NCBI GenBank assembly: GCA_035504095.1
Contig: DATJSN010000037.1
Location: forward strand, 1-32,021
Length of the DNA: 32,021 nt
Reading direction: 5' to 3'
From: DATJSN01 sp035504095
GTDB taxonomy: Bacteria; Planctomycetota; Phycisphaerae; WQYP01
The position numbers and the translations under genes are program-made. Below, piece by piece: positions 28,286-32,021 of the stretch. Numbering within the stretch: position 1 is the first letter of the stretch; each line of letters opens with the position of its first letter. The notes under the pieces are model-generated. The model worked only from the letters and a program-made list of their open reading frames with translations. It had not been told where the DNA came from and did not search any database.

Positions 28286-29386
28286 CTAGATTCCCGCTCC
28301 TTCATCCACAACCTGATCCGCTGTTCGATCCGTGAAAACACGCACGCCGTGCGGCGCGGCAAACAACGTGTCGCCTGGGCTGGCCTTCAATTGCGCGAAT
28401 TGCTCGTGCGAAATTTCCGCCTGCAGTTCCTCTCCCGTGGAAGTTTTTAATGTCAGGCGAACCGCCGGCCCGGCGGAGCGCACGCGAAGCAGCGTGGTCT
28501 GCAAGGCCGGATGGCCATTCCTGGCTCGCGTCACTTCCACGTCGTGGGGACGCACAAAAATGCGGGCGCTGGCGCCTTCCCGCGGAAATTGCTCCGGCGT
28601 TTCGATCTGAACGTCGGCGAATTTCACGCGCCCCTGCGTCACCTGCCCGTGGAAGCGGTTCACCTGACCCAGAAAATCCATCACAAATTCGCTCGCCGGA
28701 CGATTGAAAACTTCATCCGGCGAACCCACCTGTTCTATTTTGCCGTGGTTCATCACCACCACGCGATCGGCGACTTCCAAAGCTTCGTCCTGGTCGTGCG
28801 TTACCAAAACGCTCGTTACGTGCAGTTCGTCATGCAATCGGCGCAGCCACTGCCGCAGCTCCACGCGCACTTTGGCGTCCAATGCCCCAAACGGCTCGTC
28901 CAGAAGTAGTACGCGCGGTTCCACGGCCAGCGCCCGCGCTAGCGCGACGCGCTGGCGCTGGCCGCCGGAGAGTTGGTGTGGATAGCGCCCAATCTGGGGC
29001 TCAAGCTGCACCAGCTGCACCAGTTTGTGTACTCGCTCACGAATTTCCGCCTTGCTTGGCCGCGCGGCCCGCGGTTTGACCGACAACCCAAACGCGATGT
29101 TGTCAAAAACGTTCATATGGCGGAACAGCGCGTAATGCTGAAACACAAATCCTACGCCGCGCTTGCCCGCCTGCCGGCGTGCCACGTCTTCGCCTTCCAA
29201 AAGCACTTCACCCGCTCCCGGATCGGGGCGTTCCAGCCCGGCGATAATCCGCAGCAGCGTGGTTTTGCCGGATCCGGACGGCCCCAGCAGCGCCACCAGT
29301 TCGCCGGTCTTAACCTCCAAGCTCACGTTGTCCAGCACAATAAGCTTGCCGAAGGTCTTGCTGATGTTGCGTGCCTCTATGCTCAT
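28286..29386 (-). CDS. cysA: Sulfate/thiosulfate ABC importer ATP-binding subunit CysA
   Basis: The ATPase that drives sulfate import with CysT and CysW. A 366-residue protein with Walker A G35-P-S-G-S-G-K-T42, Q-loop Q83, signature L-S-G-G-Q (139-143), Walker B L-L-L-D-E (160-164) and switch H196. The C-terminal third (about 240-366) is a TOBE-like regulatory domain with the CysA-type phrases L-G-Q-V-N-R-F and V-R-P-H-D-V-E-V. Length is normal for CysA. The start codon overlaps the cysW stop by four bases (ATGA), so the two are translationally coupled. Confidence 0.95.
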   Translation of the reverse strand: MSIEARNISKTFGKLIVLDNVSLEVKTGELVALLGPSGSGKTTLLRIIAGLERPDPGAGEVLLEGEDVARRQAGKRGVGFVFQHYALFRHMNVFDNIAFGLSVKPRAARPSKAEIRERVHKLVQLVQLEPQIGRYPHQLSGGQRQRVALARALAVEPRVLLLDEPFGALDAKVRVELRQWLRRLHDELHVTSVLVTHDQDEALEVADRVVVMNHGKIEQVGSPDEVFNRPASEFVMDFLGQVNRFHGQVTQGRVKFADVQIETPEQFPREGASARIFVRPHDVEVTRARNGHPALQTTLLRVRSAGPAVRLTLKTSTGEELQAEISHEQFAQLKASPGDTLFAAPHGVRVFTDRTADQVVDEGAGI

Positions 29387-30303
29387 GCTGCAATTCTCTC
29401 CACAACGTCTTGAGCCAATTTTTCACTTCGTTCGATTTGCACGCGTGTTCGCCATTCAAGGAATTCCTTCAGCGCCAGCGTCACCAGCGCCAGACCCACC
29501 AGCAGCGATGCAAGCGTAAACGCCGGCACAAACTTATAGTCGTCCCAATATTCTTCCACTTGCAGCGGCATCGTATTGGTCAGCCCGGGAATCTGGCCTG
29601 AAACCACATTGACGCCGCCGAATTCGCCCATCGCCCGCGCGTTGCACAAAATCACGCCGTAAAGCAGCGCCCATTTAATGTTCGGCAGCGTGATGCGCCA
29701 GAATGTTTGCCATCCCGACGCGCCCAGCGAGAGCGCGGCGAGTTCTTCCTCCTGCCCCTGGTTTTGCATCAATGGAATCAGCACGCGCGCCACAAATGGA
29801 AACGAAACAAATATGGTCACCAAAACAATTCCCGGCCAGGCAAAAACAATGTGAATGCCGTGCTTCAGCAGCCACGGCCCGAAATATCCATCCAGCCCAA
29901 AGAGCAGCACGAACACGAGTCCGGCGATCACCGGTGAAACCGCGAAAGGCAAATCGATCAGCGTCACCAGCAGGCTTTTCCCTTTAAATTCAAATCGCGC
30001 CACGGCCCATGCCGCCGCGAGGCCAAACAATGTGTTCAGCGGCACCACAATCGCCGCGGTAAAAAGTGTCAGCCGAATCGACGAGAGAAAATCCGGATCG
30101 GTAAACGAGGCAAAATACGCCTTTGCTCCGTTCTGCAGCGCTTCGCCGAATACCGCGACCACCGGCAAAATCAAAAATAAACCCAGGAAAAGCAACGTTA
30201 TGCCGATCAATGTCCGGCGCAACCACGCCGGCTCGCTCGCCGCGGCCGACTTAACCGCGGCAGAGCCGGATGATGTGATACGTATTGCAATTGTTCCGGC
30301 CAT
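29383..30303 (-). CDS. cysW: Sulfate/thiosulfate ABC importer permease CysW
   Basis: One of two channel subunits of the sulfate importer. A 306-residue protein with about six membrane helices and the coupling (EAA) loop E-E-L-A-A-L-S-L-G-A-S-G-W-Q-T-F-W-R-I-T-L-P. The CysW-type segment M-G-E-F-G-G-V-N-V-V-S-G-Q-I-P-G-L-T-N-T-M-P-L follows. Compared with typical CysW the N-terminus carries about 20 extra polar residues. The gene begins one base after the cysT stop and overlaps cysA by four bases. Confidence 0.95.
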   Translation of the reverse strand: MAGTIAIRITSSGSAAVKSAAASEPAWLRRTLIGITLLFLGLFLILPVVAVFGEALQNGAKAYFASFTDPDFLSSIRLTLFTAAIVVPLNTLFGLAAAWAVARFEFKGKSLLVTLIDLPFAVSPVIAGLVFVLLFGLDGYFGPWLLKHGIHIVFAWPGIVLVTIFVSFPFVARVLIPLMQNQGQEEELAALSLGASGWQTFWRITLPNIKWALLYGVILCNARAMGEFGGVNVVSGQIPGLTNTMPLQVEEYWDDYKFVPAFTLASLLVGLALVTLALKEFLEWRTRVQIERSEKLAQDVVERIAA

Positions 30304-30304
30304 A

Positions 30305-31147
30305 TTATGCTTCTACCCGCAGGTGGCGCTGCGTCCACCAGCCAAAAACGTTTATCGCCAACAAAACCGCAAACGACGCAACCAGCAGCACCGCCGCAAT
30401 GGCCGCCGCCGAATCCAGGTCAAACTGGTTCAATTCGCTCACAATCAGCACCGGGGCGATTTCCGTGCGATAGGGAATATTGCCGGAAATAAACACCACC
30501 GATCCGTATTCTCCCAGGCTCCGCGCGAACCCCAGTGCAAAACCCGTCACCAGCGCCGGCATAATCGCCGGAAAAATTACCCGGCGTATCGTTTGCCACC
30601 GGCTGGCGCCCAAATTGGCCGCTGCTTCCTCGGCCTCCGGATCAAAATCGGCCAGCGCCGGCTGAACCGTCCGCACCACGAACGGCAAACTTATAAACAA
30701 GAGCGCGATAAACACGCCGAGCTGCGAGTACGCGGTCTTAATTCCCAGCGGCGCCAAATATTTGCCGATCCAGCCGGTCTGTGGCGAAAAAATCGCCGTC
30801 AGTGCCACGCCCGAAACCGCCGTGGGCAACGCAAACGGCAGGTCAACGATCGCATCCAGCAGTTTGCGGCCCGGAAACCGATAGCGCACCAACGACCAGG
30901 CCACGATTGGCCCGAGGACCGTGTTCACCAGCGCCGCCGCAAACGACGCTCCGAAAGTGAGCTTAAATGCCGCAACCGCTTCGCGCGTGCTGATCAGGCT
31001 CCAGATGCCGGCGGGCGTCAGGCCCGCGGTGCGCACAAAAAGCCCGGCCAGGGGAATCAACACAATCAGGCTCAGATACAAAGTCGTAAACCCGAACGTA
31101 ATCCCAAAGCCGGGAAGAACACTGCGCTTTTTAAATGCAATCGCCAT
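30305..31147 (-). CDS. cysT: Sulfate/thiosulfate ABC importer permease CysT (CysU)
   Basis: Second channel subunit. A 280-residue protein from the ATG at 31147, with about six helices (S-V-L-P-G-F-G-I-T-F-G-F-T-T-L-Y-L-S-L-I-V-L-I-P-L-A at the start is typical of CysT). The coupling loop is E-E-A-A-A-N-L-G-A-S-R-W-Q-T-I-R-R-V-I-F-P, followed by S-L-G-E-Y-G-S-V-V-F-I-S-G-N-I-P. The frame is open to an ATG at 31174, but the nine extra residues (M-F-E-R-V-C-C-E-L) are unlike the family. First permease gene after the binding-protein gene, from which it is separated by two hairpins. Confidence 0.94.
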   Translation of the reverse strand: MAIAFKKRSVLPGFGITFGFTTLYLSLIVLIPLAGLFVRTAGLTPAGIWSLISTREAVAAFKLTFGASFAAALVNTVLGPIVAWSLVRYRFPGRKLLDAIVDLPFALPTAVSGVALTAIFSPQTGWIGKYLAPLGIKTAYSQLGVFIALLFISLPFVVRTVQPALADFDPEAEEAAANLGASRWQTIRRVIFPAIMPALVTGFALGFARSLGEYGSVVFISGNIPYRTEIAPVLIVSELNQFDLDSAAAIAAVLLVASFAVLLAINVFGWWTQRHLRVEA

Positions 31148-31171
31148 TAGCTCACAACAAACTCTCTCGAA

Positions 31172-31227
31172 CATACAGCCCCAGGCGGAGGAAGCCCGGG
31201 GCCGCGACGCGGGGTTTCGACTCCGCG
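31172..31227. repeat. CATACAG-type palindrome (copy 2) plus a second hairpin between sbp and cysT
   Basis: GCCCCAGGC (31178-31186) pairs with GCCCGGGGC (31194-31202), one mismatch; it shares CATACAG, CCAGG-x-GGA and GGGGCC with the element at 17184-17212. Directly after it, CGCGGGG (31208-31214) pairs with CTCCGCG (31221-31227). Placed between the binding-protein gene and the permease genes, the pair could protect the sbp message or reduce transcription of the rest. Confidence 0.52.
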
Positions 31228-31256
31228 CGGTTCAAATTTATCCTTTCAATGCGCTG

Positions 31257-32021
31257 TCATTGCGTTGGCGGTTGATAAATCTGATCAAACTCGCCGCCGG
31301 CGGCGAAAAGGTCGTGCTGCGCCCTGGGCCAGCCGCCAAAGAGCGAAATCGGCTCCGCATCCACCTTCACAAATTTTTTCAAATCATCCTGATCCGCATA
31401 TTGCGGATAAATCGGCCGGTAAAAATCGTGGGCGATGATCTTCTGCCCTTCCGGCGAATACAGAAAAGCCAGATACGCCTTGGCTACGTCCTCCACGCCA
31501 TGTGCTGAGGCGTTCTGCGTGACCACCGCCACAGGTGGATCAACTTCGACGGTGATCGACGGAACAACAATGTCATATGCACCCGGAAATTCTTTTTGCG
31601 TCTGGTACGCTTCGTTTTCATATGTAAGCTCCACGTCGCCGATGTTGTGTTGCGTGAACGTAATCGTTGAGCCGCGAGCGCCCGAATCCAGCACCGGAAT
31701 GTGCTCATAAAGCTGCGTCAGGTAAGCCTGCGACTTTTTCACCGCGTCCGCCGAAGCGGCGGCGTCTGCGGGATTGTTCAATTCAGTTAGATCGCCCAGC
31801 GATTGCTTGAGCGCCCAGATTCGTGCCGCGACGTAGTCATACCGTCCGCCGCCTGAGGTCTTGGGGTTCGGCGCCACAACCGTAACGCCGGGCTTAATCA
31901 GGTCGCCCCAGTCCTGGATGTTTTTGGGATTCCCGCTCCGCACCAGAAAAACGATCACCGACGTGTATGGCGTCGAGTTATTCGGAAACGCCGACGCCCA
32001 GTCGCCGTCAAAAAGGTGGGC
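31257..32021 (-). CDS. sbp: Sulfate-binding periplasmic protein, C-terminal part (cut by window edge)
   Basis: The frame is open to the right edge (255 codons including stop), so the signal peptide and N-terminus lie outside. The visible part begins A-H-L-F-D-G-D-W and contains L-V-R-S-G-N-P-K-N-I-Q-D-W-G-D-L, P-N-P-K-T-S-G-G-G-R-Y, G-D-V-E-L-T-Y-E-N-E-A and F-L-Y-S-P-E-G-Q-K-I-I-A, all hallmarks of the sulfate/thiosulfate-binding proteins Sbp and CysP. It captures the anion and delivers it to CysT-CysW-CysA. Internal GTG codons (for example at 31958) are not real starts because family sequence continues upstream. Symbol sbp rather than cysP is a choice, not proven. Confidence 0.94.
   Translation of the reverse strand, partial: AHLFDGDWASAFPNNSTPYTSVIVFLVRSGNPKNIQDWGDLIKPGVTVVAPNPKTSGGGRYDYVAARIWALKQSLGDLTELNNPADAAASADAVKKSQAYLTQLYEHIPVLDSGARGSTITFTQHNIGDVELTYENEAYQTQKEFPGAYDIVVPSITVEVDPPVAVVTQNASAHGVEDVAKAYLAFLYSPEGQKIIAHDFYRPIYPQYADQDDLKKFVKVDAEPISLFGGWPRAQHDLFAAGGEFDQIYQPPTQ

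Noticed and set aside
29855..31150. A 431-codon open frame on the plus strand
   Set aside because: It lies wholly opposite cysW and cysT, is Arg/Gln/Asn-rich with no domain, and results from the codon bias of the real genes.

Overview
The window looks like chromosomal DNA of a Gram-negative member of the Planctomycetota, probably Phycisphaerae-like. The clues are a prepilin-like protein with a planctomycete-style C-terminal H...D-x-H-V-x-W motif, a Kdo transferase (hence lipid A/LPS), a sigma factor with the F-S-T-Y-A-C-R-A-I signature, several lipoproteins and outer-membrane barrels, and intergenic gaps with short decayed microrepeats. The phylum call is inference. No phage, transposase or CRISPR array was seen.

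Layout. 1-3.5 kb: edge of a lipoprotein gene, csrA with a long tail, a zinc-ribbon protein, a GT87-type membrane glycosyltransferase and a solitary tRNA-Ile(GAT). 3.5-9 kb: prepilin-like protein, an AT-rich gap with paired operator-like palindromes, a sigma-70 family factor, a run of strong hairpins ending in an intrinsic terminator, waaA/kdtA, then a membrane protein and a lipoprotein on the minus strand. 9.2-23.7 kb, all plus strand: DUF502 protein, radical-SAM sulfatase maturase, DUF202 protein, two tandem 790-residue arylsulfatases, DUF1232, DUF1622 and other membrane proteins, an OprB-type porin, a small secreted protein, two tandem 'neuromedin U'-type outer-membrane proteins, a DUF4239 protein and a K+ channel. 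23.9-26.1 kb: ankyrin lipoprotein, small lipoprotein, rhodanese, then a promoter-to-terminator unit encoding two tiny, extremely basic peptides. 26.3-32.0 kb, all minus strand: sulfate-binding protein (cut by the window edge), CysT, CysW, CysA, a YezD/DUF2292 protein and an OprO/OprP-type anion porin.

How it fits together. The right end is a sulfate import operon that appears to include its own outer-membrane anion porin. The middle is a sulfate-ester module: the maturase would convert the active-site Cys of both sulfatases to formylglycine in the cytosol, where the sulfatases probably stay because neither has a signal peptide. The porins and many small inner-membrane proteins around them have no established role in that process. 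This conserved-looking but undefined membrane set, a post-signal-peptide motif shared by three barrels of two families, and the tandem hendecad-patterned basic peptides are the most promising leads.
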